Source of the DNA: Klenkia soli
GTDB lineage: Bacteria; Actinomycetota; Actinomycetes; Mycobacteriales; Geodermatophilaceae
Length of the DNA: 64,000 nt
Assembly (NCBI RefSeq): GCF_900103975.1
Contig: NZ_FNIR01000002.1
Location: 338,840 to 402,839 of the forward strand
Direction of reading: 5' to 3'
Shown here: positions 1 to 8,429 of the stretch, one piece after another
Layout: each line of letters opens with the position of its first letter
Numbering within the stretch: the stretch's first letter is position 1
Made by a program: the position numbers and the translations under genes
Notes under the pieces: generated by a model
The model's database searches: none
Told to the model about the DNA's origin: nothing
What the model saw: only the letters and a program-made list of their open reading frames with translations

Positions 1-530
1 GCACGAGCCTGCGCGAGATCGCGCAGAACTCCGAGTTCAGCCACGGCGTCCTGCACTACTACTTCCAGGACAAGGTCGATCTGATCACGCACTGCGTGCG
101 CGAGTACAAGGCCGTCTGCGTGACGCGCTACGACCAGGTGGTGGCCACCGCCGCCACCCCCGACGAGCTGCGCCAGGGCTTCCTGGACAAGCTGGCGCAG
201 ACGCTGGTCGACGAGGCGCACATGCACCGCCTCTGGTACGACCTGCGCAACCAGTCGATGTTCGAGGAGTCCTTCCGCGCCGACGTCGCGGCCATCGACG
301 CCAGCCTCGAGCGCATGGTCTGGCGGGTGGTGTCGCGGTTCGCCGAGCTGGCCGGTGCGCGGCTGCAGGTGACCCCCGGGGTCATGTACGCGCTGTTCGA
401 CGGGCTCTTCCAGCAGGCCCTGCTGCGTCGGCTGGCCGGCGACCCCGGTGCCGCCGACGACCTCCGCGCCGCGGTGACCGCCGTCGTCGCGCAGGTGGTC
501 GTGCTCGACCGCGAGCCCGCGCTCGGCTGA
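1..530 (+). CDS. TetR-family transcriptional regulator, 5' truncated
   Basis: The frame is open from the left edge, so the start and the front of the DNA-binding domain lie outside the window. The first visible residues (SLREIAQ ... VLHYYFQDK) are the end of a TetR helix-turn-helix, with the usual YYF-x-DK recognition-helix exit. About 130 residues of all-helical ligand-binding domain follow, ending at the TGA before 530. The gene would repress or activate a nearby promoter in response to a small ligand, but its target is not visible because the likely partner genes are upstream. The following gene (FKBP) is 63 nt away with its own ribosome binding site and is probably unrelated. Family assignment is firm; ligand and regulon are unknown. 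Confidence 0.85.
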   Translation, partial: TSLREIAQNSEFSHGVLHYYFQDKVDLITHCVREYKAVCVTRYDQVVATAATPDELRQGFLDKLAQTLVDEAHMHRLWYDLRNQSMFEESFRADVAAIDASLERMVWRVVSRFAELAGARLQVTPGVMYALFDGLFQQALLRRLAGDPGAADDLRAAVTAVVAQVVVLDREPALG

Positions 531-593
531 CCGGTCTGGTTGGCTGGGCGCGAGCGCCGGGACCCGCCCGGCCACCGCACCGAGGAGGCCCCC

Positions 594-971
594 GTGGCCG
601 AGCTGACCCGCCCCGACGTCGAGCCCCCGACCGGTCCGGCCCCCGCCGACCTGGTCGTCGAGGAGATCACCGTCGGCGACGGCCCCGAGGCCACCGCCGG
701 CAGCACCGTCGTCGCCCACTACGTCGGGGTCACCCACGACACCGGCGAGCAGTTCGACGCCTCCTGGGACCGCGGCGACCCGTTGCAGTTCCGCCTCGGG
801 GTCGGCCAGGTCATCGCCGGCTGGGACGAGGGCATCGCCGGCATGAAGGTCGGCGGTCGCCGCCGGCTCACCATCCCCGCGCACAAGGCCTACGGCGACC
901 GCGGCGCCGGCGGCGTCATCAAGCCCGGTGCCACCCTGGTGTTCGTCGTCGACCTGGTCGGCGTCCGCTGA
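594..971 (+). CDS. FKBP-type peptidyl-prolyl cis-trans isomerase
   Basis: A 125-residue cytoplasmic FKBP. The whole fold is present: the VVAHYVGV strand, the GEQFDASWDRGDPLQF flap, the GQVIAGWDEGIAGM active-site helix (the Trp floor of the proline pocket), the YGDRGAGG loop and the final ATLVFVVDLVGV strand. The start was taken at GTG 594, which has GAGGAGG six to twelve bases upstream; an in-frame TTG at 540 would add 18 residues without family similarity. There is no signal peptide and no lipobox, so this is the soluble single-domain type common in actinobacteria. It converges with the VOC gene 23 bp downstream. The role is general prolyl isomerisation; no specific client is implied by the neighbours. 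Confidence 0.93.
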   Translation: MAELTRPDVEPPTGPAPADLVVEEITVGDGPEATAGSTVVAHYVGVTHDTGEQFDASWDRGDPLQFRLGVGQVIAGWDEGIAGMKVGGRRRLTIPAHKAYGDRGAGGVIKPGATLVFVVDLVGVR

Positions 972-993
972 CCGGTCCCACCCCGGCTCGGCC

Positions 994-1377
994 CTAGCCG
1001 GACGTGTGGTGCACGGCCTCGGCGTTGTTGCCGTCGGGGTCGCGCAGGAACGTGCCGTAGTAGCCGGGGTGGTACTCCGGGAACACCCGGGGTGCGTGCA
1101 GCACCTCGTACCCGGCCGCGGTGGCGGCGGCGTGCACGGCGTCCACCGCGGCCCGGTCGGGGGCGGTGAACGCCACGTGCACCTCGCCGACGGTGCTCCC
1201 GTCGTGCGGCGCGAGCCAGAAGTGCGGGAAGCCGTCGGCCCCGGCCAGGCCGATCACCGGCCCGGCCGGGGTGTCGTACCGCATCGCCTCCCGGAACCCG
1301 AGCGGCGCGAACGCCGTGGTGTAGAAGGCCGCGGCGGCCTCGGGGTCGGCGCAGGGGATGCCCAGGTGGTCCAGCAC
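994..1377 (-). CDS. VOC-family (glyoxalase/bleomycin-resistance-like) protein
   Basis: A single-copy vicinal-oxygen-chelate protein of about 127 residues. It opens with VLDHLGIPCADPEAAAAFY, typical of the first beta-alpha-beta unit (His is the first metal ligand), has EVHVAF at the start of the second unit and ends with YYGTFLRDPDGNNAEAVHH, the usual DPDGN-x-E end with the last metal-binding Glu. The substrate cannot be told: the family includes glyoxalases, dioxygenases and drug-binding proteins. No strong ribosome binding site marks the start; GTG 1377 was preferred because the domain begins at once, and GTG 1407 is an in-frame alternative ten codons longer. The gene is followed (on its own strand) by no co-directional neighbour and is separated from the upstream ANTAR gene by 44 bp. 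Confidence 0.85.
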   Translation of the reverse strand: MLDHLGIPCADPEAAAAFYTTAFAPLGFREAMRYDTPAGPVIGLAGADGFPHFWLAPHDGSTVGEVHVAFTAPDRAAVDAVHAAATAAGYEVLHAPRVFPEYHPGYYGTFLRDPDGNNAEAVHHTSG

Positions 1378-1421
1378 GACCGGCAGTCTGGCCCCGCCGG
1401 GAGCCACCGGGCAATCCCCGG

Positions 1422-2162
1422 TCAGCCGGTGACCGGCGGACCGCCGCCGTCGAACTCGGCGACGATGTCGGCGGCCAGGTCGCGCACCTTGCGGTTGGCG
1501 TGCTGGGAGCGGGCCGACAGCACCTGGAAGGCCTCCTCGGCGTCGATGCGGTGGCGGGCCATGAGGATGCCCTTGGCCTGCTCGATGGTCGCCCGGGAGG
1601 CCATCGCCTCCTGCAGCTTCGCCGCCGTCCGCTGCACCTGGTCGTAGCTGTGCATGTTGCCGATGGCGACGGCGGCGACGCCGGCCAGGTCGCGCACCAG
1701 GGCCTGCTGCTGCTCGCCGTAGGCGTCGGGCTCGGGGGAGTACAGGTTCAGGGCGGCCCGCAGTCCGTGCTGGATCGGGATCGGGGTGGACAGCGAGCTG
1801 AGCGCGCCCTGCCGGACCGCGAGGTCGGCGAACCCGGGCCACCGCTTCTCGGTGCGCATGTCGCCCACCACCAGGGCCCGGCCGGACACCGCGGCCTCGA
1901 GGCCCGGGCCGTGGTCCAGGCCGAACTGGGCCTCGTCGAGCTCGAAGGCCAGCAGGCCGGTCCACGACGCCGAGGTCGGCCGCCCGCGCTCGACGAGGGT
2001 GACCGACGCCTCGCTGCTGTCGGCGAGGGTCTGCACCGCCACCTCGGCGACCCGGAGCAGCACCGAGCGCATGGACTCGTCGGCGACGAGGAGGCCCGCC
2101 AGTGCGTCGGCCGCGCGCGGTGATCTGCGGTCGCCGTCCGCCGCCTGGTCGTCTGACCGCAT
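1422..2162 (-). CDS. GAF and ANTAR domain-containing regulator
   Basis: A 246-residue actinobacterial two-domain regulator. Residues about 30-160 form a GAF sensor domain, and the C-terminal 60 residues are an ANTAR RNA-binding domain, recognisable by RATIEQAKGILMARH followed by EEAFQVL and the closing helix RKVRDLAADIV. ANTAR proteins bind two-hexaloop RNA structures and prevent transcription termination, so this protein probably controls a transcript by antitermination when its GAF domain sees a signal or partner kinase. The start at ATG 2162 has GGAG nine bases upstream. No histidine kinase or paired-hairpin leader was found next to it, so its target is unknown. Confidence 0.93.
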   Translation of the reverse strand: MRSDDQAADGDRRSPRAADALAGLLVADESMRSVLLRVAEVAVQTLADSSEASVTLVERGRPTSASWTGLLAFELDEAQFGLDHGPGLEAAVSGRALVVGDMRTEKRWPGFADLAVRQGALSSLSTPIPIQHGLRAALNLYSPEPDAYGEQQQALVRDLAGVAAVAIGNMHSYDQVQRTAAKLQEAMASRATIEQAKGILMARHRIDAEEAFQVLSARSQHANRKVRDLAADIVAEFDGGGPPVTG

Positions 2163-2318
2163 CGGGGAGCACTCCTGCGGGCCGTTCACCGCCGTCGTGG
2201 CGGGTCCCCTGGGTGCCCGGTCTTGGACACCGTCCGGGACGATCTGTACCGCCGAGACTACCGGGGCCCGGTGATCCGGGCCCGGAACAGATCCCCGCAC
2301 GGGGACGTTCCCGGGCCC

Positions 2319-3011
2319 GTGGAGATCGAGATCTGGTCCGACGTCGTCTGCCCGTGGTGCTACATCGGCAAGCGCCGGTTGGAGACCGCGCTGTCCCGGT
2401 TCGAGCACGCCGACGAGGTCGTGGTGACCTGGCGCAGCTTCCAGCTCGACCCGTCCGTCGCCGAGGGCGACGTGCACCCGACGCTGCCCGCGCTGGCCCG
2501 CAAGTACGGCCGCAGCGAGGAGCAGATGCGGGAGCAGATGACCTCCCTGGACGCCCTCGCCCTGCGCGAGGGCCTGCACTACGACCTGGCGAACGGCGTC
2601 AGCGGCAACACCCTGCTCGCCCACCAGCTCATCCACCTGGCCGCCGAGCACGGGCTGCAGGGCGCGATGAAGGAGCGGCTGCTGCACGCCCACTTCGAGC
2701 AGTCGACGTCGGTGTTCGACCTCGAGTCGCTGGTGGCGCTGGGCGTCGAGGTGGGCCTGGACGCCGACGAGGTCCGGGCCGCGCTGACCGACCGCCGCTT
2801 CCTGCCCGCCGTGCAGGAGGACATCGCCACCGCCCGTGCGCTGGGTGCCACCGGCGTGCCGTTCTTCGTCGTCGACCGCACCTACGGCGCCGCCGGCGCC
2901 CAGGACCCCGACGTCCTGCTGCAGCTGCTCGAGCGGGCCTGGGTCGACAGCCACCCGCTGACCACCGTCCCGCCGGCCGCCGGCTGCGAGGGCGACAGCT
3001 GCACCGTGTGA
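2319..3011 (+). CDS. DsbA-family oxidoreductase (FrnE-like)
   Basis: A 230-residue cytoplasmic DsbA-like thiol protein of the FrnE group. The thioredoxin-fold active site CPWC lies at residues 11-14 (VVCPWCYIGKRRLE), followed by the large helical insertion and the second half with the cis-proline region ATGVPFFVVDR. FrnE proteins act on small molecules or redox-stressed proteins rather than in periplasmic folding, in line with the lack of a signal peptide. The C-terminus carries an extra cysteine pair (CEGDSC), which could act as a second redox site. GTG 2319 was chosen because it starts directly at the first beta strand; the open frame extends 32 codons further upstream without similarity. 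The next gene begins 15 bp later from its own promoter. Confidence 0.9.
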   Translation: MEIEIWSDVVCPWCYIGKRRLETALSRFEHADEVVVTWRSFQLDPSVAEGDVHPTLPALARKYGRSEEQMREQMTSLDALALREGLHYDLANGVSGNTLLAHQLIHLAAEHGLQGAMKERLLHAHFEQSTSVFDLESLVALGVEVGLDADEVRAALTDRRFLPAVQEDIATARALGATGVPFFVVDRTYGAAGAQDPDVLLQLLERAWVDSHPLTTVPPAAGCEGDSCTV

Positions 3012-3013
3012 CC

Positions 3014-3019
3014 TAGGGT
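3014..3019 (+). promoter_or_regulatory. -10 hexamer of a leaderless promoter
   Basis: TAGGGT lies seven bases before ATG 3027, and no Shine-Dalgarno sequence is present. The expected transcription start falls on the start codon. This is the clearest of several such arrangements in the window. Confidence 0.55.
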
Positions 3020-3026
3020 CGCCGGC

Positions 3027-3647
3027 ATGGAGGAGCCGCGCCGGTACCGCATCTCCGACGCCGACCGCGAGCACGCCGCGCAACGCCTGCACACGGCGAT
3101 GGCCGAGGGCCGGATCACCTTCGCCGAGCTCGACGAGCGGCTGGCGCAGGTCTACGCCGCGCTGTACGCCGCCGACCTCGAACCCCCGCTGGCCGACCTC
3201 CCGCCCGAGCACCCCGCGCCCTCGGGCCTCGCGGTCGCCCCGCCGGCGTCCCCCACCGCCTGGCAGCCCGCGCCGCCGGCCGGCCCGGCGCCGGTGGTGC
3301 TCCGGTCCACCGTGGGCGACCTCAAGCGCACCGGGGCCTGGCAGGTGCCGCCGGTGCTCGAGGTGCAGAGCACGATGGGCGACGCGGTGCTGGACTTCAC
3401 CCGGGCGGTGCTGCCCCAGCAGGTGGTCGAGGTGCGGATCAAGCTCGGCGCCGGCGACGCGAAGCTGATCCTCCCCGACGGCGCCACCGCCGACGTCGAC
3501 GGCGTCTCGGCCGGTCTGGGCAGCGTCACGAGCAAGGTGCCCGGTGGCCCGCGGCCCGGTCAGCTGCACGTCGTGGTGCGGGGCAAGGTGTCCATGGGCG
3601 ACGTCGTCGTCCGCTACCCCTACGAGATCGGCCGCTTCCGCTTCTGA
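3027..3647 (+). CDS. DUF1707 and LiaF-like domain protein
   Basis: A 206-residue protein. Residues 1-55 are a DUF1707 domain (RYRISDADREHAAQRLHTAM, then GRITFAELDERL), a small helical module common in actinobacteria. A proline/alanine-rich linker follows, and residues about 95-206 form beta-rich repeats of the LiaF C-terminal type (GDLKRTGAW ... VQSTMGDAVLDF ... SMGDVVVRYPY). There is no transmembrane segment, unlike many DUF1707 proteins, so it is probably cytosolic or peripheral. LiaF-type domains are linked to cell-envelope stress sensing; a direct role here is not shown. It appears to be read from a leaderless promoter (TAGGGT at 3014) and is followed after 20 bp by a hydrolase gene. Confidence 0.8.
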   Translation: MEEPRRYRISDADREHAAQRLHTAMAEGRITFAELDERLAQVYAALYAADLEPPLADLPPEHPAPSGLAVAPPASPTAWQPAPPAGPAPVVLRSTVGDLKRTGAWQVPPVLEVQSTMGDAVLDFTRAVLPQQVVEVRIKLGAGDAKLILPDGATADVDGVSAGLGSVTSKVPGGPRPGQLHVVVRGKVSMGDVVVRYPYEIGRFRF

Positions 3648-3667
3648 CCGCCGGGTAGGGGAGGGCG

Positions 3668-4429
3668 GTGCTGAACCACGCCGACCCCTTCCCCGACCGC
3701 ACCGGCCCGGTCGTCGTCCTGCTGCCGGCCTTCCCGCTGGACCACCACCTGTGGGACGACGTCGCCGCCCTGCTGCCGCACCCGCTGCGGCCGGTCGCCG
3801 TCGACCTGCCGGGCCTCGGCTCGCCGGTCGCCGGCGCCCCGTCGCTGGAGCTGGCCGTCGACGGGGTGCTTGCCCTCCTCGACCACCTCGGTGCCGACCG
3901 CGCGGTCGTCGCCGGGCTCTCCACCGGGGGGTACGTGGCGGCGATGCTGGCCGGGCGGTCGCCCGGGCGGGTGGCCGCGCTCGCGCTGTGCGACACCACC
4001 ACGCAGGTCGGCCCGCCGGACGTGCCGGCCGACCGGCTGGCCGTCGCCGACGACCTGGAGCAGCACGGGATCGAGGCGGTGCTGGACTCGGTGGCCGAGG
4101 GGCTGGGTCCGCACGCCGGCCCCGAGCTGGCCGGCCGGGTCGAGGCGATGATCCGCGCGCAGGACCCGGGGGACGTCGCCTGGGTGTGCCGGGCCCTCGC
4201 CGCCCGCCCGGACACCTCCGCCGCGGTGCGGGACCTCCCGGCGCCGGTCCTGCTGCTGTTCGGCGAGCTCGACGCGCCGACCCCGCCGGCCGACCGGCTC
4301 CCGGCCCTGCAGGCGCTGCGCCCCGACGCGACCACCGTCGTCGTCCCCGGGTCGGGTCACCTCACCGCGCTGGAGGCCCCGGCCGAGGTGGCCGCCGCGC
4401 TGACCGCCCTGGCGGGCCGGGGCGACTGA
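3668..4429 (+). CDS. alpha/beta hydrolase
   Basis: A 253-residue alpha/beta hydrolase. It has the first strand VVLLPAFPLDHHLWDD (oxyanion-hole region), a nucleophile elbow GLSTGGYVA with the catalytic Ser near residue 83, an acid in LFGELDAPTPP, and a His in VPGSGHLTALEAP, so the full triad is present. The lid is short. Close relatives are annotated as esterases or haloperoxidase-like hydrolases; the substrate cannot be assigned. The start is GTG 3668. Upstream GGGGAGGG can serve as a ribosome binding site, but TAGGGG six bases before the start would also fit leaderless transcription. A 29-bp dyad begins two bases after the stop and may end its transcript. Confidence 0.88.
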   Translation: MLNHADPFPDRTGPVVVLLPAFPLDHHLWDDVAALLPHPLRPVAVDLPGLGSPVAGAPSLELAVDGVLALLDHLGADRAVVAGLSTGGYVAAMLAGRSPGRVAALALCDTTTQVGPPDVPADRLAVADDLEQHGIEAVLDSVAEGLGPHAGPELAGRVEAMIRAQDPGDVAWVCRALAARPDTSAAVRDLPAPVLLLFGELDAPTPPADRLPALQALRPDATTVVVPGSGHLTALEAPAEVAAALTALAGRGD

Positions 4430-4431
4430 TG

Positions 4432-4482
4432 GTGACCAGACGTCCTGGACGTCTGGTCACGTGGTAGACGTCATGTACGTCT
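4432..4482. promoter_or_regulatory. two tandem AGACGT-N5-ACGTCT operators upstream of pckG
   Basis: Two 17-bp dyads of the same form lie 28 bp apart, centre to centre: AGACGT at 4438 with ACGTCT at 4449, and AGACGT at 4466 with ACGTCT at 4477, each with a five-base spacer. The first dyad extends to 14-bp arms (4432-4445 and 4447-4460) and could also fold as a terminator for the preceding hydrolase. They lie 119-169 bp before the pckG start. A promoter fitting TGTCGG (4487), 17 bp, TAGCCT (4510) lies just downstream. The repeated sequence argues for a binding site of a dimeric regulator; its identity is unknown. Confidence 0.6.
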
Positions 4483-4600
4483 CGCCTGTCGGACTGCCCC
4501 GCGCGGCGCTAGCCTCTCCAGATCGCACCCGCCCAGCGGGTCCGAGCACCACCGCCGGCGCGAACTCCGCGTCCGCGGGAACAGAGGATGGAGACGCCCT

Positions 4601-6415
4601 GTGACGTCCGTGGCCACCCCCGGTCTGGAGAACGCCCCCACCACCCACACCCGGCTGCTGGCCTGGGTGGCCGAGATGGCGGAGCTGACCACCCCGGACC
4701 GCGTGGTGTGGGTGGACGGCAGCGACGAGGAGTACACCAGGCTCACCGAGCAGCTGGTCGAGGCCGGCACCTTCACCCGGCTGGCCGCCAAGCCCAACTC
4801 CTTCCTGGCCCAGTCCGACCCCAGCGACGTCGCCCGGGTCGAGGACCGCACCTACATCTGCTCGGTCGACGAGGCCGACGCCGGTCCCACCAACAACTGG
4901 ATGGAACCGGCCGAGATGAAGGCCGTCATGACCGAGCTGTACCGCGGGTGCATGCGCGGTCGCACGATGTACGTCATCCCGTTCTGCATGGGCCCGATCG
5001 AGGCCGAGGCGCCGATGTTCGGGGTCGAGCTCACCGACTCCGAGTACGTCGTGGTCTCCATGCGGGTCATGGCCCGCATCGGCACCGCCGCGCTGACCGC
5101 CATGGGCGAGGACCGCCCGTTCGTGCCGGCGATGCACTCCCTCGGCGCCCCGCTGGCCGAGGGCCAGGCCGACGTGCCGTGGCCGTGCAGCGAGACCAAG
5201 TACATCGTCCAGTTCCCCGAGGAGCGGATGATCTGGTCCTACGGCTCGGGCTACGGCGGCAACGCGCTGCTGGGCAAGAAGTGCTACTCGCTGCGCATCG
5301 CCTCGGCGATGGCCCGCGACGAGGGCTGGCTCGCCGAGCACATGCTGATCCTCAAGCTGACCAACCCCGAGGGCAAGGTCCACTACATCGCGGCGGCGTT
5401 CCCGAGCGCCTGCGGCAAGACGAACCTGGCGATGCTCGAGCCCACCATCCCGGGCTGGAAGGTCGAGACCCTCGGCGACGACATCGCCTGGATGCGGTTC
5501 GGCGAGGACGGCCGGCTCTACGCCCTCAACCCGGAGTACGGCCTGTTCGGCGTCGCCCCGGGCACCGGCTGGGACACCAACCCCAACGCCATGCGGGCCA
5601 TCGACCAGGGCAACTCGGTGTTCACCAACGTCGCGCTCACCGACGACGGCGACGTCTGGTGGGAGGGCATGACCGACGAGCCGCCGGCCCACCTGACCGA
5701 CTGGAAGGGCCGCGACTGGACGCCGGGGTCCGACGACCCCAGCAGCCACCCCAACAGCCGGTTCTGCACCCCGATCACCCAGTGCCCGATCCTCGCGCCG
5801 GAGTACGACGACCCGAAGGGCGTGCCGATCTCGGCGATCCTCTTCGGCGGGCGCCGCAAGACCACGATCCCGCTGGTCAGCCAGGCGCGGGACTGGAACC
5901 ACGGCGTGTTCATGGGCGCCACGCTGTCCTCGGAGACGACGGCCGCGGCCACCGGCGCCGTCGGCGTCGTCCGCCGCGACCCGTTCGCGATGCTGCCGTT
6001 CATCGGCTACAACGCCGCCGACTACTTCAGCCACTGGGTCGAGACCGGCAAGTCCGCCGACGCGGCCAAGCTGCCGTCGATCTTCTACGTCAACTGGTTC
6101 CGCCGGGACGACGAGGGCGGCTTCCTGTGGCCCGGCTTCGGCGAGAACTCCCGGGTGCTCAAGTGGGTCGTCGAGCGGCTCGAGGGCACCGCGGCGGCCG
6201 TCGAGACCCCGGTGGGCCACGTGCCCACCCCCGACTCCCTCGACGTCGAGGGCCTGGACATGAGCCGCGAGCAGGTCGAGGCCGCGCTCGCGGTCAAGTC
6301 CGACGAGTGGCGCGAGGAGATCCCGCAGATCACCGAGTGGTTCGAGAAGTTCGGCGACAAGCTGCCCACGACGATGTGGGACGAGCTGTCGATCCTCGAG
6401 AGCCGCCTGGCGTAG
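4601..6415 (+). CDS. pckG: phosphoenolpyruvate carboxykinase (GTP)
   Basis: A 604-residue GTP-dependent PEP carboxykinase that interconverts oxaloacetate plus GTP and PEP plus CO2, the entry step to gluconeogenesis. Diagnostic features are the P-loop with the catalytic cysteine, [10 protein letters not shown] near residue 270, the GDDIAWMRF metal-site segment shortly after, and the substrate loop [15 protein letters not shown]. The length fits the family. GTG 4601 was taken as the start; GGATGGAG lies 9-16 bases upstream. The 171-bp upstream region contains two tandem operators, so expression is probably controlled by carbon source. A strong hairpin follows at 6425. Its presence fits a lifestyle on acids and C2 compounds, as also implied by the beta-oxidation and glyoxylate genes further along. 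Confidence 0.97.
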   Translation: MTSVATPGLENAPTTHTRLLAWVAEMAELTTPDRVVWVDGSDEEYTRLTEQLVEAGTFTRLAAKPNSFLAQSDPSDVARVEDRTYICSVDEADAGPTNNWMEPAEMKAVMTELYRGCMRGRTMYVIPFCMGPIEAEAPMFGVELTDSEYVVVSMRVMARIGTAALTAMGEDRPFVPAMHSLGAPLAEGQADVPWPCSETKYIVQFPEERMIWSYGSGYGGNALLGKKCYSLRIASAMARDEGWLAEHMLILKLTNPEGKVHYIAAAFPSACGKTNLAMLEPTIPGWKVETLGDDIAWMRFGEDGRLYALNPEYGLFGVAPGTGWDTNPNAMRAIDQGNSVFTNVALTDDGDVWWEGMTDEPPAHLTDWKGRDWTPGSDDPSSHPNSRFCTPITQCPILAPEYDDPKGVPISAILFGGRRKTTIPLVSQARDWNHGVFMGATLSSETTAAATGAVGVVRRDPFAMLPFIGYNAADYFSHWVETGKSADAAKLPSIFYVNWFRRDDEGGFLWPGFGENSRVLKWVVERLEGTAAAVETPVGHVPTPDSLDVEGLDMSREQVEAALAVKSDEWREEIPQITEWFEKFGDKLPTTMWDELSILESRLA

Positions 6416-6424
6416 GGCGCCGCG

Positions 6425-6460
6425 CCGCGGCCCCTCGTCAGCGTCGACGAGGGGCTGCGG
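6425..6460 (+). terminator. factor-independent-type hairpin after pckG
   Basis: Ten-base perfect arms GCCCCTCGTC (6430-6439) and GACGAGGGGC (6446-6455) with a six-base loop, extended by CCGC/GCGG after one mismatch. It begins nine bases after the pckG stop. There is no run of T, as usual for actinobacterial terminators. Confidence 0.75.
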
Positions 6461-6466
6461 TACGGC

Positions 6467-6472
6467 TAATTT
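6467..6472 (+). promoter_or_regulatory. -10 hexamer of a leaderless promoter
   Basis: TAATTT lies six bases before ATG 6479, directly after the pckG terminator, and no ribosome binding site is visible. Confidence 0.5.
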
Positions 6473-6478
6473 GTGCGC

Positions 6479-7018
6479 ATGAGGCACCTGTTCGGTTTCG
6501 TCCTGGGCGTCGTGCTGGTCGCGGTGGCCTCGGTCGTCCTCGTGTTCGGCCTGGGTGAGGTCGCCGGGCGCGAGGGCCGGGTGAGCACCACCGGGTTCGT
6601 GCTGGTGTGCGCGGCCGGCGTGCTGTTCGGCCTGCTGGTCGTCCTGCGCCGCATGTCCCCGCTCGCCCCGCTGGGCGGCGGGTTGCTGCTGCTGGCGGCC
6701 GGCATCGCGGCCTGGGTGCGCCCTTCCTACTACACCGACGTGCGCACGGGTGTGGACCAGCTGCAGGCCGGGCTCCCGGTCGTGCTCCAGCTCGGCCTGG
6801 CCCTGCTCCTGGGCTCGGCGCTGGTCGTCGTCGGCCTGCTGCCCGGCGGCCGCCGGAGGGTGCGCGATGCCGGCGACGACGACCGGGACGACGACGGGTA
6901 CACCGCCCTGCCGCGGTCCGAGCCCGAGGCCTGGCGGTCGCCGTCCGGGCCCAGCACGAACGCCTACCCGGCCGCCACGCCCTACCAGCGCCCCCCGCTG
7001 GACCGGCCCTCCTCCTGA
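6479..7018 (+). CDS. small integral membrane protein of unknown function
   Basis: A protein of about 179 residues with four predicted transmembrane helices in the first 125 residues (FGFVLGVVLVAVASVVLVFG, then TGFVLVCAAGVLFGLLVVL, then LGGGLLLLAAGIAAWV, then VVLQLGLALLLGSALVVVGL). A hydrophilic tail rich in Asp, Arg and Pro follows and is probably cytoplasmic. No family was recognised. ATG 6479 fits leaderless transcription from TAATTT; GTG 6473, two codons earlier, is the alternative. The gene is followed after 61 bp by an MFS transporter with its own ribosome binding site. Function is unknown; the tandem placement may be coincidence. Confidence 0.75.
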   Translation: MRHLFGFVLGVVLVAVASVVLVFGLGEVAGREGRVSTTGFVLVCAAGVLFGLLVVLRRMSPLAPLGGGLLLLAAGIAAWVRPSYYTDVRTGVDQLQAGLPVVLQLGLALLLGSALVVVGLLPGGRRRVRDAGDDDRDDDGYTALPRSEPEAWRSPSGPSTNAYPAATPYQRPPLDRPSS

Positions 7019-7079
7019 CCTCTCGGTACCGTCGCACGGGTCGTCCTCGACCCCCACCGCCGCCGGAGGCCCGCCACCC

Positions 7080-8294
7080 GTGCCCAACCCGTACCTGCAC
7101 GTGCTGCGCACGCCGCACGCGCTGCCGATGGTGTCGGCGGCGTTCATCGGTCGGCTGCCGCTGTCGATGATCGGGCTGGGCAGCGTGCTGCTCGTGCAGG
7201 ACTACACCGGTTCCTACGCCCTCGGCGGCGGGGTGGCCGCGGCCGGCGCGGTCGCCACGGCGATCAGCGGGCCGGTCCTGGGCCGGCTGGCCGACACGCT
7301 GGGCCAGCGACGCGTGCTGCTGCCGCTGCTGGTCGTCTTCGTGCTCGCCGGCTTCGGCTTCCTGTTCTCGGTGCGCGAGGGCTGGCCGCTGTGGGTCGTG
7401 TTCGCCACCGGGGCGCTGGCCGGGGCCTGCATCCCCCCGGTGGGCTCGATGATCCGGGTGCGCTGGACCCACCTGCTGCGCGGCACGCCACGGCTGCCCA
7501 CCGCGCTGGCCATGGAGTCGGTGGTCGACGAGTTCGTGTTCATCGTCGGCCCGGTGCTGGTCACCTTCCTGTCCACCACGGGGCACACCACCTCCGGGGT
7601 GGTCACCGCGTTCAGCCTCGCCGTCGTGGGCAGCCTCGCCTTCGCGGCCCAGGCGCGCACCGAGCCACCGGCGCACGGGCACGAGAGCCGTCAGGGCCCC
7701 TCGGCCATGCGCACGGCGGGCCTGCGGGTGCTGTTCGTCGTCGGCCTCGCCGTCGGCACGATCCTGGGCACCCTGGAGATCGCGCTGGTCGCCTTCGCCG
7801 ACGAGGTGGGCAGCAAGTCCTGGTCGGGGCTGCTGATCGCCGCGCTGGCCATCGGCTCGATGGTCTCGGGCATCGGCTGGGGCACGGTGCACTTCCGCGC
7901 GCCGGTCCGGCACCGCCTGCTCGCCGTCCTCCCCGTGTTCGTGCTGCTCAGCCTGCCGCTGGCGCTGGTGGGCGACCTCTGGGTGATGATCCCGTTCGTC
8001 GTCCTCGCCGGGCTGGCCGTCTCGCCCTCGTTGATCAGCGCGTTCACCCTGGCCGAGGTGCTGGTGCCGCGGGCGGTGGTCACCGAGGCCTTCACCTGGA
8101 TCGGCACCGCCCTGGCCATCGGGGTCGCGCTGGGCGCCTCGGTGTCGGGCAAGGTGGTCGACGTCGCCGGGGCCAACCGGGCGTTCCTGGTCGCCACGGC
8201 GGCGGCGGCCCTGGCCGGCCTGGTGGTGGCGGCGTTCCAGCGGCTGCTCGTCGTCCCCGCCGAGCACGTCACCGACCCCGCCCTCGCCCGCTGA
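7080..8294 (+). CDS. MFS transporter
   Basis: A 404-residue major facilitator with about twelve hydrophobic segments. The loop between helices 2 and 3 contains the family motif A in the form LGRLADTLGQRRVLL. The N-terminal half starts PNPYLHVLRTPHALPMVSAAFIGRLPLSM, a form common to actinobacterial drug/sugar-like exporters of unknown substrate. GTG 7080 has GGAGG 13-17 bases upstream and starts just before helix 1; the frame is open further upstream but without similarity. A palindromic repeat lies ten bases after the stop and may end the transcript. No adjacent regulator or substrate enzyme suggests its cargo. Confidence 0.88.
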   Translation: MPNPYLHVLRTPHALPMVSAAFIGRLPLSMIGLGSVLLVQDYTGSYALGGGVAAAGAVATAISGPVLGRLADTLGQRRVLLPLLVVFVLAGFGFLFSVREGWPLWVVFATGALAGACIPPVGSMIRVRWTHLLRGTPRLPTALAMESVVDEFVFIVGPVLVTFLSTTGHTTSGVVTAFSLAVVGSLAFAAQARTEPPAHGHESRQGPSAMRTAGLRVLFVVGLAVGTILGTLEIALVAFADEVGSKSWSGLLIAALAIGSMVSGIGWGTVHFRAPVRHRLLAVLPVFVLLSLPLALVGDLWVMIPFVVLAGLAVSPSLISAFTLAEVLVPRAVVTEAFTWIGTALAIGVALGASVSGKVVDVAGANRAFLVATAAAALAGLVVAAFQRLLVVPAEHVTDPALAR

Positions 8295-8303
8295 GCGAGG
8301 CCT

Positions 8304-8331
8304 GATCCCGGGAACCGCGGTTTCCGGGACT
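8304..8331. repeat. palindromic repeat element, intergenic copy
   Basis: A dyad centred on CCGCGG with 12 paired positions per arm (one G-T), reading TCCCGGGAACCG then CGGTTTCCGGGA. A perfect version of the same element lies inside a coding sequence at 22673-22700. Here it lies between the MFS gene and the cysteine leader region and could act as a terminator. Confidence 0.7.
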
Positions 8332-8429
8332 GAGTGGTGCACAACCGGTTCCTGGTGGTCCGACGAGAAAGTGCACCAAGTCGGTGTGGTTGGTTGCACC
8401 GGCATCCTCCGTGTGGTTGCCTCTGCGGC

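Noticed and set aside
994..2172. A 392-codon leftward frame covering the VOC gene and beyond
   Set aside because: Only the last 128 codons resemble a family; the rest is an out-of-frame shadow of the GAF-ANTAR gene.
4457..7147. An 896-codon leftward frame opposite pckG
   Set aside because: Composition is the low-complexity Gly/Arg/His/Ala typical of antisense frames in GC-rich genes, and pckG on the other strand is certain.
8332..8429. A riboswitch before the cysteine dioxygenase gene
   Set aside because: Repeated GTGCAC and GGTTGCACC words can pair weakly, but no known riboswitch core could be drawn, and the leader peptide explains the region better.
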